64,000 nt of DNA from assembly GCA_965223305.1 (NCBI GenBank), contig CBDCWT010000062.1, forward strand, positions 1 to 64,000. Reading direction: 5' to 3'. The translations under genes were made by a program, and so were the position numbers. This stretch comes from CBDCWT01 sp965223305. GTDB lineage: Bacteria; Planctomycetota; Planctomycetia; Pirellulales; Pirellulaceae. Shown here in pieces: positions 35,147 through 43,373 of this stretch. The notes under the pieces are model-generated. The model was not told the DNA's origin. It saw only the letters and a list, made by a program, of their open reading frames with translations, and ran no database searches. The number at the start of each line of letters is the position of its first letter. The first letter of the stretch is position 1.

Positions 35147-35914
35147 CTATTTGAGCGGTAGGAACCGCACTGGGGACCACCACTTGCCAGCCGACTGGGT
35201 CGACACAGGATCTGGTGTGGGAGCCGCTGGAGAGGGGATCTCCATATCGGAGTCGGAAGGTACTTCCGGCGTGGGAGTGTCATAAAAAATGGTCGGGCCC
35301 TTGCCACCGTGGATCTTACCGCCGGAGATGACCGTGCCGTCGCATCCGCAGTCGGAGTGATGACCAGAGTTCATCCATCCAAACAGACTCTTGCGGCGAC
35401 ACCGGCCACAGCGACCGCCAAAGCTGGCCGGAGCACCACAGCCACAACTGCCGCCGAAGTAGGAGCCCTTGCCACTGAAGTGACCTTTACCGCCACCGCA
35501 GCCGCCACAGCTGGAGACGCCGCAACCACACGAGGAGCGACGATGCCGGTGACCCCGGTAGGACTTGCCGCAACCGCCGCCACAGCCCTTGGAGTGACAG
35601 CCTTTCGCGTGCCAGCCCATCGAGCGGCAACCGCGGGAGCAGTGGCTTCGCGGGCTTCGCGATTTAGAGCAGTAACCAGCCCACAGTTTGCGGCAACCGT
35701 GCGACCGCGCTTCGCAGCAGCCCGAATAGAACGGATAGCCGTGAGGTGCACCGTAGGAGGGAATCCCTTTGCCATTTTCAAAAACGACTGTGCCACCACC
35801 GCCACTGGTGAATACGGAGCTCTCGAGGCCCCGTGAGAACTTGAACCAATCGGCGTGCGTTGGTGTGCTCGAGGCTAACACCATCAAAGCGGGAACGATG
35901 AACCACTTCGACAT
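35147..35914 (-). CDS. Secreted cysteine- and glycine-rich protein
   Basis: A 255-residue protein. The start at 35914 has a GGAG ribosome site and gives a signal peptide (MSKWFIVPALMVLASSTPTHA); a longer frame from 36004 is rejected for lack of one. The mature middle (about residues 60-200) has 19 cysteines, mostly in C-G-C, C-x-x-C and G-C-G settings, together with many Gly, His, Lys and Arg residues (GCHSKGCGGGCGK, SSCGCGVSSCGGCGGGK). The C-terminal 55 residues are Pro/Ser-rich. It may be a disulfide-linked wall or surface protein, or bind metal. Planctomycete envelopes are rich in cysteine proteins, so a structural role is plausible but unproven. No family is recognised. Confidence 0.75.
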   Translation of the reverse strand: MSKWFIVPALMVLASSTPTHADWFKFSRGLESSVFTSGGGGTVVFENGKGIPSYGAPHGYPFYSGCCEARSHGCRKLWAGYCSKSRSPRSHCSRGCRSMGWHAKGCHSKGCGGGCGKSYRGHRHRRSSCGCGVSSCGGCGGGKGHFSGKGSYFGGSCGCGAPASFGGRCGRCRRKSLFGWMNSGHHSDCGCDGTVISGGKIHGGKGPTIFYDTPTPEVPSDSDMEIPSPAAPTPDPVSTQSAGKWWSPVRFLPLK

Positions 35915-36275
35915 CTCAATACTCCTTGCTCTTTTTGCTCTTGGACCCAGTGAAACAGGCAACATGACCGACGCGGCGTTGGTCGAAATCCCCGTGGTGG
36001 ACAATTTGATCCGTTACAAACTCGCGCTACGAAACCTGCTGGAACCCGTTCCGCGTCTCAGGAAACATGCATCGCGATTACTGGTCGAGCAAACGCAACC
36101 GTTGGTTTTTTGCAAAATTACCCAGTAGGATAGACCCGAGCACTTGGCATATCCCCTTGTGTCGAGATGGGTTAGCGCTAAGATCAGTGGTTGAATCCAG
36201 ACGTTGTTTTTTTTCAACCGTCAAAATCCGCACGCCTGGGCAAAACCGCGGCCCGTGGGCCGCGATCCGCTACAA
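35915..36275. promoter_or_regulatory. Divergent intergenic region
   Basis: Upstream region for the cysteine-rich gene (minus) and the membrane protein (plus). It contains a perfect hairpin CGCGGCCC-GT-GGGCCGCG at 36247-36264, then CTACAAATGGCC repeated twice (from 36270 and 36288), which overlaps the candidate starts of the next gene. No promoter boxes can be named with confidence. Confidence 0.45.
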
Positions 36276-37160
36276 ATGGCCTCGTCACTACAAATGGCCC
36301 GCCTGCTGCTCCCGCTGGGACTTGGTGCGGTGGGCATCGGGATCGGCTGCTGGGCACATAGGCGCGTGCGGCGCACGACCTTGGAGGGGCCGTGTTGGTG
36401 GGTCTTGGCAGCAATCGCGGCGATCAGCGGCGTCGAGTGCTTGGTGGCCACGACGCGCGATCCGTCCAGCTTGTTGTGGTTGCGTCTACCGGCCGCCTGT
36501 CTGATTTTCTGCCCGGTGATTTCGCTGCTTGGTGCAAAACGGCCTCAGAATCGAGGCTGGCACTTGGTCGTGTTATCTCTTTGGGTGATTCTCGTACTGC
36601 CAGCGCTCGAGGCTTGGCTGCTGAAGCCAGGACAAGCGGCGGATGTGCGGGGCCTGCGGGCAGGATTCATGGTACTTCTGATCGTGATGGGGTTGGTCAA
36701 CGGCCTCCCCACACGGTATTGGCTTTCGTCACTGCTACTCGCCCTTGCCCAGATCCAGTTGTTGGCCAACTATCTGCCAGTGCCCGCTCCTTTTCAAGAA
36801 TCGATCGCCGCCAGTTCCGCAACGCTTGGCCTGGCACTTGCTGTAGCTGCGTTGGTCGCTGCCGCGCAAAGTGCCGCTTCGACGCGCCGCGCGGTCAAGC
36901 CGTTGGATCAGCTGTGGCTCGACTTCCGTGATGCCTACGGACTGTTGTGGAGCCTACGCGTCGCCGAGCAGGTGAACGCTGCTGCCACGATGTATGAATG
37001 GGACCTGCTACTGCGATGGGGCGGGTTCCATCGGGCGGACGGATCGGTACTGTCTGAACCCCTACCGGAGGAAGTCGAGCGGACACTAAAGCAAACTTTG
37101 CATAATCTGCTGCGCCGGTTCGTCTCCCCAGACTGGATCTCCGCCCGCCTCTCTGCATAG
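36276..37160 (+). CDS. Integral membrane protein of unknown function
   Basis: A 294-residue protein if begun at the ATG at 36276 (MASSLQMARLL); the ATG at 36294 is equally possible and one at 36204 is less so, because the upstream residues are not protein-like. About seven membrane helices are visible in the first 220 residues (for example LLLPLGLGAVGIGIGCW, VLAAIAAISGVECLVA, LVVLSLWVILVLPALEAW, GLALAVAALVAAAQSA). The C-terminal 75 residues are cytoplasmic and charged (LDQLWLDFRDAYGLLWSLRV). It could be a planctomycete-specific family. It lies 119 bp upstream of the LRR lipoprotein on the same strand. Confidence 0.68.
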   Translation: MASSLQMARLLLPLGLGAVGIGIGCWAHRRVRRTTLEGPCWWVLAAIAAISGVECLVATTRDPSSLLWLRLPAACLIFCPVISLLGAKRPQNRGWHLVVLSLWVILVLPALEAWLLKPGQAADVRGLRAGFMVLLIVMGLVNGLPTRYWLSSLLLALAQIQLLANYLPVPAPFQESIAASSATLGLALAVAALVAAAQSAASTRRAVKPLDQLWLDFRDAYGLLWSLRVAEQVNAAATMYEWDLLLRWGGFHRADGSVLSEPLPEEVERTLKQTLHNLLRRFVSPDWISARLSA

Positions 37161-37279
37161 ACTTGTCTCCGCGGAGCGGCAGCGGCCTTGGTGCTGCTGC
37201 TCCTGCTTCATCAAAAGCCGATGCACACGCTAAACTGAAACAAACTCGATTACTCCCCACCGACCAGGAGAATGGCTTG

Positions 37280-38674
37280 ATGAACTGCCTGAAGAAGTAC
37301 AGCATGGTAATCGTAGCGACTTGGTGTGTCCTGTCGTTGGCTGGTTGCCAACGCTCGACGCAAGGCGTGGCCGCACGTGAAGAAATCGCAGCGATCAAAG
37401 ACCAGATGGCTGCTTTGACGAAGGAGCGGGATGATCTACAGGCCATTGTCGGCGGCCTCGAACAAGCGGCAGCCACCGCGCTGGAAGATCTCGCCAGCAA
37501 CGAGACTGAGCGTGAGTCTATCGTGCAGCGCAATGACGCGGGGCAGGTCGTGGCCGTCGACCTGGCAGCTGGCAGAGCTCGCAAAGGCGACCTGGTGCAC
37601 CTTCGCAGTCTTCCCTACCTGGAACGGCTGAAGGCCTCACTTCCGGACGTCAACGACGAGAGTCTGCAGCACGTCGCGGGTCTACGGCGGCTTAAAGTGC
37701 TGGACCTGGGAGGTAGCGGCATTTCGGATGCCGGTGTTGCCGTCCTCAAGCAGCTAGAGAACTTGGAAGACATCAACCTGCAGCGGACGAGTATCAGTGA
37801 CGTGGCCTTCGAACATCTGAGCGACCTACCGAAGCTCAAGCGGATTCGTTGCGCGCAGACGTTCATCATGGATTCCGGCCTCGAGCACCTGAAGGACACC
37901 ACGAATCTCGAGTTGCTCGACTTCCAAGACTGCAACCTGCTCAGCGATGCGGGCCTCGAACATCTAAAAGCACTTACGAAACTGAAGAACCTGCGCGTCT
38001 GGGGTCCGGGAATCACGAATGCAGGGCTAGAGCACTTGCAAGACCTGACAAACCTCCGTGTGCTTTCGCTGGCCGACACAAATGTCAACGACGAAGGTCT
38101 CTCGCAGCTGAGTTCACTCAGCAGCCTAGAGGACTTAACACTCTTCCGCTGTTTCATCACCAACAAAGGTATGCCCGCGCTAGGAAACCTGGCCAACCTC
38201 AAACGTCTGAACCTGCGTGGGACGATGGTGGGTGACGAAGGAATGGAGCACCTTAAGAACCTCGACAAGCTGGCGGTCTTGGACCTCAGCGAGTCGATCG
38301 TCGGCAACACCGGTCTCTCGCACCTCAAAGCTCTCCCAAAACTCGAGAATCTGAACCTGTGGGGCGCTCGCGTCGGAGACGAAGGCATGCCCTACGTCGC
38401 AGAGATGACTTCGCTGAAGCGACTCAACTTGGATGCGGTCGGCTTCCCTTCGGAAAACGTGGCGTTGACCGATGAAGGTGTTCGGCACGTGGCTAGCCTC
38501 CCAGAGCTCGAGTGGATCCATCTCGGCAAGACTCAGGTCAGCGACGCGGGCCTCGAGTTTTTGGCTGGATTGTCGCAACTCCGGGAGATCAAACTCAAAT
38601 TCTGTCCGAACGTGACCGAGGACGGTGTACGCCAACTTCAGGAAGCGTTGCCGGAACTGCAGATCGAGCGGTAA
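37280..38674 (+). CDS. Leucine-rich-repeat lipoprotein
   Basis: A 464-residue protein beginning at the ATG at 37280 (AGGAG at 37266-37270). A type II signal with lipobox LSLAGCQ is near residues 18-24. A short coiled coil (EEIAAIKDQMAALTKERDDL) follows. From about residue 100 to the end there are around 13 leucine-rich repeats of about 24 residues in the pattern L-x-x-L-x-L-x-x-T-x-I-x-D-x-G-L-x-x-L-x-x-L (for example KVLDLGGSGISDAGVAVLKQ, NLRVLSLADTNVNDEGLSQL). These form a curved binding surface, presumably facing the periplasm. LRR proteins of this class are abundant in planctomycetes; binding partner unknown. Confidence 0.9.
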   Translation: MNCLKKYSMVIVATWCVLSLAGCQRSTQGVAAREEIAAIKDQMAALTKERDDLQAIVGGLEQAAATALEDLASNETERESIVQRNDAGQVVAVDLAAGRARKGDLVHLRSLPYLERLKASLPDVNDESLQHVAGLRRLKVLDLGGSGISDAGVAVLKQLENLEDINLQRTSISDVAFEHLSDLPKLKRIRCAQTFIMDSGLEHLKDTTNLELLDFQDCNLLSDAGLEHLKALTKLKNLRVWGPGITNAGLEHLQDLTNLRVLSLADTNVNDEGLSQLSSLSSLEDLTLFRCFITNKGMPALGNLANLKRLNLRGTMVGDEGMEHLKNLDKLAVLDLSESIVGNTGLSHLKALPKLENLNLWGARVGDEGMPYVAEMTSLKRLNLDAVGFPSENVALTDEGVRHVASLPELEWIHLGKTQVSDAGLEFLAGLSQLREIKLKFCPNVTEDGVRQLQEALPELQIER

Positions 38675-38757
38675 CGTTTGCCCCGGCAGCGGAAGGGGAA
38701 ACCGCAGCAAGAAGTGTCGCTTGTTCCGCGCCACGGAGCGTGGGGCTACGCCGTTAA

Positions 38758-38931
38758 CCCGGATAATTCATGAAGATCGTCGCGAGAGGTTGTAAGTACG
38801 TTCGTGGCAAGGAAGGCGAGCAATTCTCCCGCAGGCGTATTGAAGCAATACGTCGAGGGAGAATTGTGAAGCATGACGAAGCCACGGATGGACTTACGAC
38901 CTCGCAGCAGATCGCTCATGAATAATTCGGG
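38758..38931. mobile_element. 174-bp palindromic MITE-like element, family M1, copy 2
   Basis: Same element and length as the copy at 20805, with two substitutions (CCCGGATAATTCATGA at its left end and a T-to-C change near 38828). It is flanked by TTAA at 38754-38757 and 38932-38935. Its right flank matches the flank of copy 3. Confidence 0.92.
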
Positions 38932-38991
38932 TTAAGGATTTCTGTAGCCGAATTCGCCAGAATTTGGACGAATCGACTGTCCACCAAACCA

Positions 38992-39035
38992 AACTCTGGC
39001 GAGTTCGGCTACGACTCTGGCGAGTTCGGCTACGA
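38992..39035. repeat. Short intergenic repeat, family R3, tandem pair
   Basis: Two 21-base units CTCTGGCGAGTTCGGCTACGA follow each other directly. Single or paired units also occur near 31500, 48852-48893 (reverse) and 58442-58461 (reverse). Confidence 0.75.
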
Positions 39036-39106
39036 TCGGATCGCTGCAGAACCTCGAGGAAACGTGCTTAACGGCGTCGAGTGTGGGGTACACATAGCGG
39101 TGGCGA

Positions 39107-40660
39107 ATGGCAGCTGGTGAAACGGTCGATCCACGAACTGGCCGCCGTACTCGGCCACTACTGGTACTGGTTGCGGTGGTTACTCTGGGAGCCGGCGTCC
39201 GTTGCTGGCAAATCGGCGAGAGCCTCTGGCTGGACGAGCTGCACACGGCGTGGGTCGTGGCCGGAAACGTGGACGAACTGGCCCAGCGGGCACAGCTCGG
39301 CAATCAAAGCCCGCTCTATTTCTATCTCGTCAAACTGATAACTACGCTGGCGGGAATGAGCGAATGGACGTTACGTCTTCCCTCCCTTGTGGCGGGGTTG
39401 GCGCTGCTCGTCTTAAGCTACTTGCTCACGATCAGCTGGACCCGATCCCCAGTTGCCGCCGTTTGTGCTGCTTGTCTGCTGGCGGTCGATCACCACGCCA
39501 TCTTTTACTCTCAAGAGGCGCGGCCGTACGCATTCGTCCAGCTACTGGGAACCTTGCACGTTTATCTTTTCTGGCGGCTACAGCAGCACCCCACAGGGCT
39601 GCTACGCACTGTGACCGTGCTGCTCGCAGCTCTGCTGTTCTGGCTGCACTATACGAGTTCGCTGTTGTTGTTGGCTGAGTACACCTGGTACGCGCTGTTT
39701 TCCGTGCGAGTGGGGACCGCTTACCGGCCGCGGATGCTGCTGGTTGACATGGGGGTGTTGGCGCTTTGCCTGACACCGGCACTCCCGCACTTGGCAAACA
39801 TCCTCGCGGTGCGAGAGAACTGGGCGATGTTCGTCCGGCGCCGGCACCCCACAGCCGCTGTGCGTTGGTTTTCGCTGCATACGTACGTTCTACTGCCGGC
39901 ATTGCTGACTGCGGCGACTCTGCTGGTGAATCGAGCCCGGCAAGGCGGAGCAGCATCGCGCCTTCTGAAACTTGGCCTGCTGTCGCTCGTCATTTGCTGG
40001 TTCGTCGTCCCAGTCGGCGTCGCTTGGTCTTTAACCTGGTGGGACATCACCCGCTTGTTCTTTGCACGGTACTTGCTGGCGAGCGGAATCGCTCCGATCT
40101 TTTTTGCTGCGATGATGGTCGCCACAGTTAGATCGTGCTGGCAGCAGCGAGCGGTTGCGACATTGGTCACCATTACGGCAATCTGGTCAGCTGGACTGAT
40201 CCAACAGCTTCGAGAAGACGGACGGCTGCTGGCAGATCGCAACCAGGATTGGCGTGGCGCAGTTAGCTGGATTCAACCCCACGTCCGCAACCTGCCTGTG
40301 CTCTTCCGTAGCGGCTTGATCGAGGCCGACAACCTGAGCGCCAACTCACCCCTCGCGCTGCGACGGTATTGTCTGTTGCCGGTCACCGGCCTCTACGAGA
40401 TCGAGGCACGTAGCGAGCAGCTTGTCCCCCTGCGAACGACGAGCGCGGGACAACTTGACAGCAACGTTGTCCAGCGCGTCCGTTCGGCCGGCGGCTGCTG
40501 CTGTCTGATCAACGGCAGATCCACGTCACAGCGCAAGACTGTCGAGGAGATCCAAGCGGCGTTTCACAAACATGGCCTAGAAGCTCGGACTGCCCAACAA
40601 CAACGGTTCGGAGATGTCCTCGCTCTCCGCCTCAAGCTGACAAGTGCCGAATCGAAATGA
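39107..40660 (+). CDS. Glycosyltransferase family 39-type membrane protein
   Basis: A 517-residue membrane protein of the GT-C fold. After a short basic N-tail the first helix (RPLLVLVAVVTLGAGVRCW) leads into the outer loop with the catalytic acidic pair SLWLDELHTAW, as in dolichyl/undecaprenyl-phosphate mannosyl- and arabinosyl-transferases. About ten further helices follow (for example LPSLVAGLALLVLSYLL, SLLLLAEYTWYALF). The C-terminal 150 residues form a soluble domain without known motif. It would transfer a lipid-linked sugar to protein or lipid on the outer face of the membrane. Acceptor unknown. It ends 69 bp before recG. Confidence 0.82.
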   Translation: MAAGETVDPRTGRRTRPLLVLVAVVTLGAGVRCWQIGESLWLDELHTAWVVAGNVDELAQRAQLGNQSPLYFYLVKLITTLAGMSEWTLRLPSLVAGLALLVLSYLLTISWTRSPVAAVCAACLLAVDHHAIFYSQEARPYAFVQLLGTLHVYLFWRLQQHPTGLLRTVTVLLAALLFWLHYTSSLLLLAEYTWYALFSVRVGTAYRPRMLLVDMGVLALCLTPALPHLANILAVRENWAMFVRRRHPTAAVRWFSLHTYVLLPALLTAATLLVNRARQGGAASRLLKLGLLSLVICWFVVPVGVAWSLTWWDITRLFFARYLLASGIAPIFFAAMMVATVRSCWQQRAVATLVTITAIWSAGLIQQLREDGRLLADRNQDWRGAVSWIQPHVRNLPVLFRSGLIEADNLSANSPLALRRYCLLPVTGLYEIEARSEQLVPLRTTSAGQLDSNVVQRVRSAGGCCCLINGRSTSQRKTVEEIQAAFHKHGLEARTAQQQRFGDVLALRLKLTSAESK

Positions 40661-40729
40661 GAGATCCAGCCGACAACAGCGCCAAGACGAGCGGTTGGTT
40701 CCCGTGGGAGTGCTGAGTAGAATTCCGTC

Positions 40730-42817
40730 ATGAGCACGGTATCGGACAAGGCGAGCCAACTGGCAACCCCTGTACAATTCCTGAAAGGAGTCGGCCCCAA
40801 GCGGGCAAAACTGCTCGAACGGCTCGGTTTGCGCACGGCCCGCGACATGCTGTTCTTTTTTCCACGCGACTACCAGGACATGAGTGAGTTGCGAACGATC
40901 GAACAGCTGCAGGAAGGCCAAGCCGTCAGCATTAGCGGCACCGTCGAAGAGGTCGAGCTGAGAAACACGGCTCCGGGTCGCACCGTGTTAGGTGTGTTGA
41001 TCCGGCAGGATTCCCACTTTATGCGGGCGGTCTGGTTCAACCAGCCGTTCATGCAAGCGAGGTTCCAGCGCGGAGCGCGCGTCTTGCTGTCGGGTTCCCC
41101 TAAACGAAAGGGGCTCAGTTGGGAGATGTTTCACCCGCGGGTCGAGCGGCTGGGAAAAGACGAGCAACCGCCTGCCGGATGCATCTTGCCGTCCTACGCA
41201 CTGACCGAGGGAATTCGCCAGGCTCAGATGCGGCAGATGGTCCAGCGTGTTGTCACCGACTACACGCGACACGTCGAGGAGGTGTTTCCTGACGAGTATC
41301 GTGAGGCACACCGTCTGGCGGGTATCCAAGATGCGCTCACCGAGATCCACGAGCCGAGCGGCCCGGCCGCTTTGGAGTACGCACGGCGACGATTCATCTT
41401 CCAAGAACTGCTGGTCATGCAATTGGCACTCGCGTTGCGGCGGACGGCACAACTCCAAGCAGGACGCGCTCCAAGCCTGGAATTGACTGGCAAGATCGAC
41501 GCCAGGATTCGCCGCTTGTTTCCGTTCCAGTTGACCGGAGACCAGCACCAAGCGATCTCCGAAATCAGTGCCGATATGCGCAAAGATCAGCCGATGAACC
41601 GGTTACTGCAAGGAGACGTCGGTAGCGGTAAGACAGTGGTCGCCCAGCACGCGATGCTGTTGGCCGTGGCACACGGGCACCAAGCGGTCTTAATGGCTCC
41701 CACCGAAGTCCTTGCTCGCCAGCACGCGCAGACGTTTGCGGCCAGCCTGCGCCACAGCAAGGCGCGAATCGGGTTGCTGACCGGATCGACCTCGACCAAG
41801 GAGCGGAGAGACACTCTCGATTCGATCGCCAGCGGCGAAATCAATCTACTAGTGGGCACGCACGCAGTACTTAATGACCGTGTCGAGTTTCACAAGTTGG
41901 GCTTGGTCGTTATTGATGAGCAGCACAAATTCGGAGTCCGCCAGCGGGCGCAGCTGCGCAGCGCCGGGTTGAACCCTCACTACCTCGTCATGACGGCCAC
42001 ACCGATCCCTCGCACGATTTCGATGACGCTGTTTGGCGATCTGGACGTGTCGACCCTACGCGAAGCTCCACCGGGACGACAACCAGTACACACTTACCTA
42101 GGCCTTGAAGAGCAGCGTGCAAAGTGGTGGGACTTCTTTCGCAGGAAACTCAGCGAAGGCCGTCAAGGCTACGTCGTTACACCGCTAATTGACGACTCTA
42201 CGTCGCTGACGCTCGCCAACGTCGAGGACGCGTTCGAGCAGTTGACCAATGGCGAGCTAGCAGCATTTCGGCTCGACCTGGTTCACGGCCAACAACCGGC
42301 CGAAGCGAAGCACGCTGCGATGGAGTCGTTCCGCTGCGGAGATACGCAGGTCTTGGTGGCAACGTCGGTCGTCGAAGTTGGTGTGGATGTGGCAAACGCA
42401 TCGTTGATGACAATCGAGAATGGCGAGCGATTCGGACTCGCTCAGCTACACCAGCTGCGCGGTCGGATCAGCCGCGGTCCCTTCCCTGGATATCTGTGTG
42501 TGTTCGCGAGCACACCCAGCCCGGAGGCGCTACAGCGTTTAGAGGCATTCTCTAAAACGACAGACGGCTTCGAACTCGCCGAGCTTGACTTTTCGTTTCG
42601 TGGACCGGGCGATCTGTTCGGTCTCCGCCAGCATGGCATGCCACCGCTGCGGATTGCGGATTTGCGGCGGGACGCGGAATTGGTGCAAGAAGCGCGAGCT
42701 GCTGCGCAACAGCTGATGGCGGCCGACCCCGAGCTGCTCGACCCGCAAATGAAAAGGCTACGGCGAATGGTGATCGTCCGCTACGGTGAAGCGCTCGAGC
42801 TAGGAGACGTGGGCTGA
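40730..42817 (+). CDS. recG: ATP-dependent DNA helicase RecG
   Basis: A 695-residue RecG of full family length. The wedge/OB domain is at the N-terminus (SISGTVEEVELRNTAPGRTV). The helicase part has Walker A QGDVGSGKTVVAQ, Walker B VVIDEQHKFGVRQR (DEQH), motif III MTATPIPRT, and motifs IV-VI including VLVATSVVEVGVDV and QLHQLRGRISRG. RecG regresses stalled replication forks and moves Holliday junctions. The C-terminal motif region after LDFSFRGPGDLFGLRQHG is present, so the gene is intact. Confidence 0.97.
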   Translation: MSTVSDKASQLATPVQFLKGVGPKRAKLLERLGLRTARDMLFFFPRDYQDMSELRTIEQLQEGQAVSISGTVEEVELRNTAPGRTVLGVLIRQDSHFMRAVWFNQPFMQARFQRGARVLLSGSPKRKGLSWEMFHPRVERLGKDEQPPAGCILPSYALTEGIRQAQMRQMVQRVVTDYTRHVEEVFPDEYREAHRLAGIQDALTEIHEPSGPAALEYARRRFIFQELLVMQLALALRRTAQLQAGRAPSLELTGKIDARIRRLFPFQLTGDQHQAISEISADMRKDQPMNRLLQGDVGSGKTVVAQHAMLLAVAHGHQAVLMAPTEVLARQHAQTFAASLRHSKARIGLLTGSTSTKERRDTLDSIASGEINLLVGTHAVLNDRVEFHKLGLVVIDEQHKFGVRQRAQLRSAGLNPHYLVMTATPIPRTISMTLFGDLDVSTLREAPPGRQPVHTYLGLEEQRAKWWDFFRRKLSEGRQGYVVTPLIDDSTSLTLANVEDAFEQLTNGELAAFRLDLVHGQQPAEAKHAAMESFRCGDTQVLVATSVVEVGVDVANASLMTIENGERFGLAQLHQLRGRISRGPFPGYLCVFASTPSPEALQRLEAFSKTTDGFELAELDFSFRGPGDLFGLRQHGMPPLRIADLRRDAELVQEARAAAQQLMAADPELLDPQMKRLRRMVIVRYGEALELGDVG

Positions 42818-42829
42818 AGAAACGGCCGC

Positions 42830-42880
42830 GACAGAAAGGCGCGGACGGTAACGAGCCTGAAGTGACGCCGTCTTTCTGTC
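42830..42880. terminator. Hairpin between convergent recG and rnhA
   Basis: GACAGAAAGGCG (from 42830) pairs imperfectly with CGCCGTCTTTCTGTC (ending 42880). It begins 13 bp after the recG stop and lies between the ends of two convergent genes, so it may stop transcription from both sides. It lacks a long T-run. The GACAGAAA/TTTCTGTC arms recur in the 217-bp array at 51.3-52.0 kb. Confidence 0.4.
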
Positions 42881-42923
42881 ACCCACAACATATGGATCGA
42901 CTAGCAACTCGGATCCGCCTGAT

Positions 42924-43373
42924 CTACAGTAACTCTTGGTAGGCCTCTACAGCGAGCTCATCGCAACGCTCATTTTCCGGGTGGCCGCTGTGGCCCGCGA
43001 CGCGGGTGTAGCGAATCTCGTGGTTGTCGACCAACTCGCTGAGACGACGCCAGAGGTCTTCGTTCTTGATGGGCTTGAGCTGGTTTCCTTCACGTCGCTT
43101 CCAGCCGTTGGCCTTCCACCTGCTCATCCACTCGGTCAGGCCCTTGCCTACATAGACGCTGTCAGTGAACAGCTCGACCTGGCAGGACCGCCGGAGAGTC
43201 TCCAGTCCCTTGACGACAGCAGTCAACTCCATCCGATTGTTGGTGGTATCGGGTTCGGCGCCGTACTCTTGCCGCTCCTTTCCGGTGGAGGGGTGACGCA
43301 GAATAAACGCCCAGCCGCCGGGTCCGGGGTTGCCGCTGCAGGCACCGTCAGTAAAGAGATGGACGCGCGTCAA
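42924..43373 (-). CDS. rnhA: Ribonuclease HI
   Basis: A 149-residue RNase HI that removes RNA from RNA-DNA hybrids. The four acidic active-site residues are visible: Asp9 (FTDGACSGNPGPGGW), Glu48 (NNRMELTAV), Asp70 (LFTDSVYV) and Asp134 (NERCDELA), with the histidine of AGHSGHPEN. Length is typical. Its start overlaps the end of the histidine kinase gene by 4 bp (ATGA), so it is translated after the kinase. The pairing of rnhA with a sensor kinase is not a known functional link. Confidence 0.96.
   Translation of the reverse strand: MTRVHLFTDGACSGNPGPGGWAFILRHPSTGKERQEYGAEPDTTNNRMELTAVVKGLETLRRSCQVELFTDSVYVGKGLTEWMSRWKANGWKRREGNQLKPIKNEDLWRRLSELVDNHEIRYTRVAGHSGHPENERCDELAVEAYQELL

Larger units (their letters stand above)
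38675..39106. other. Intergenic region with M1 element and R3 repeats
   Basis: Holds a 174-bp M1 element (38758-38931) followed by a degenerate R3 unit and two tandem R3 units (38992-39035). No gene. Confidence 0.8.
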
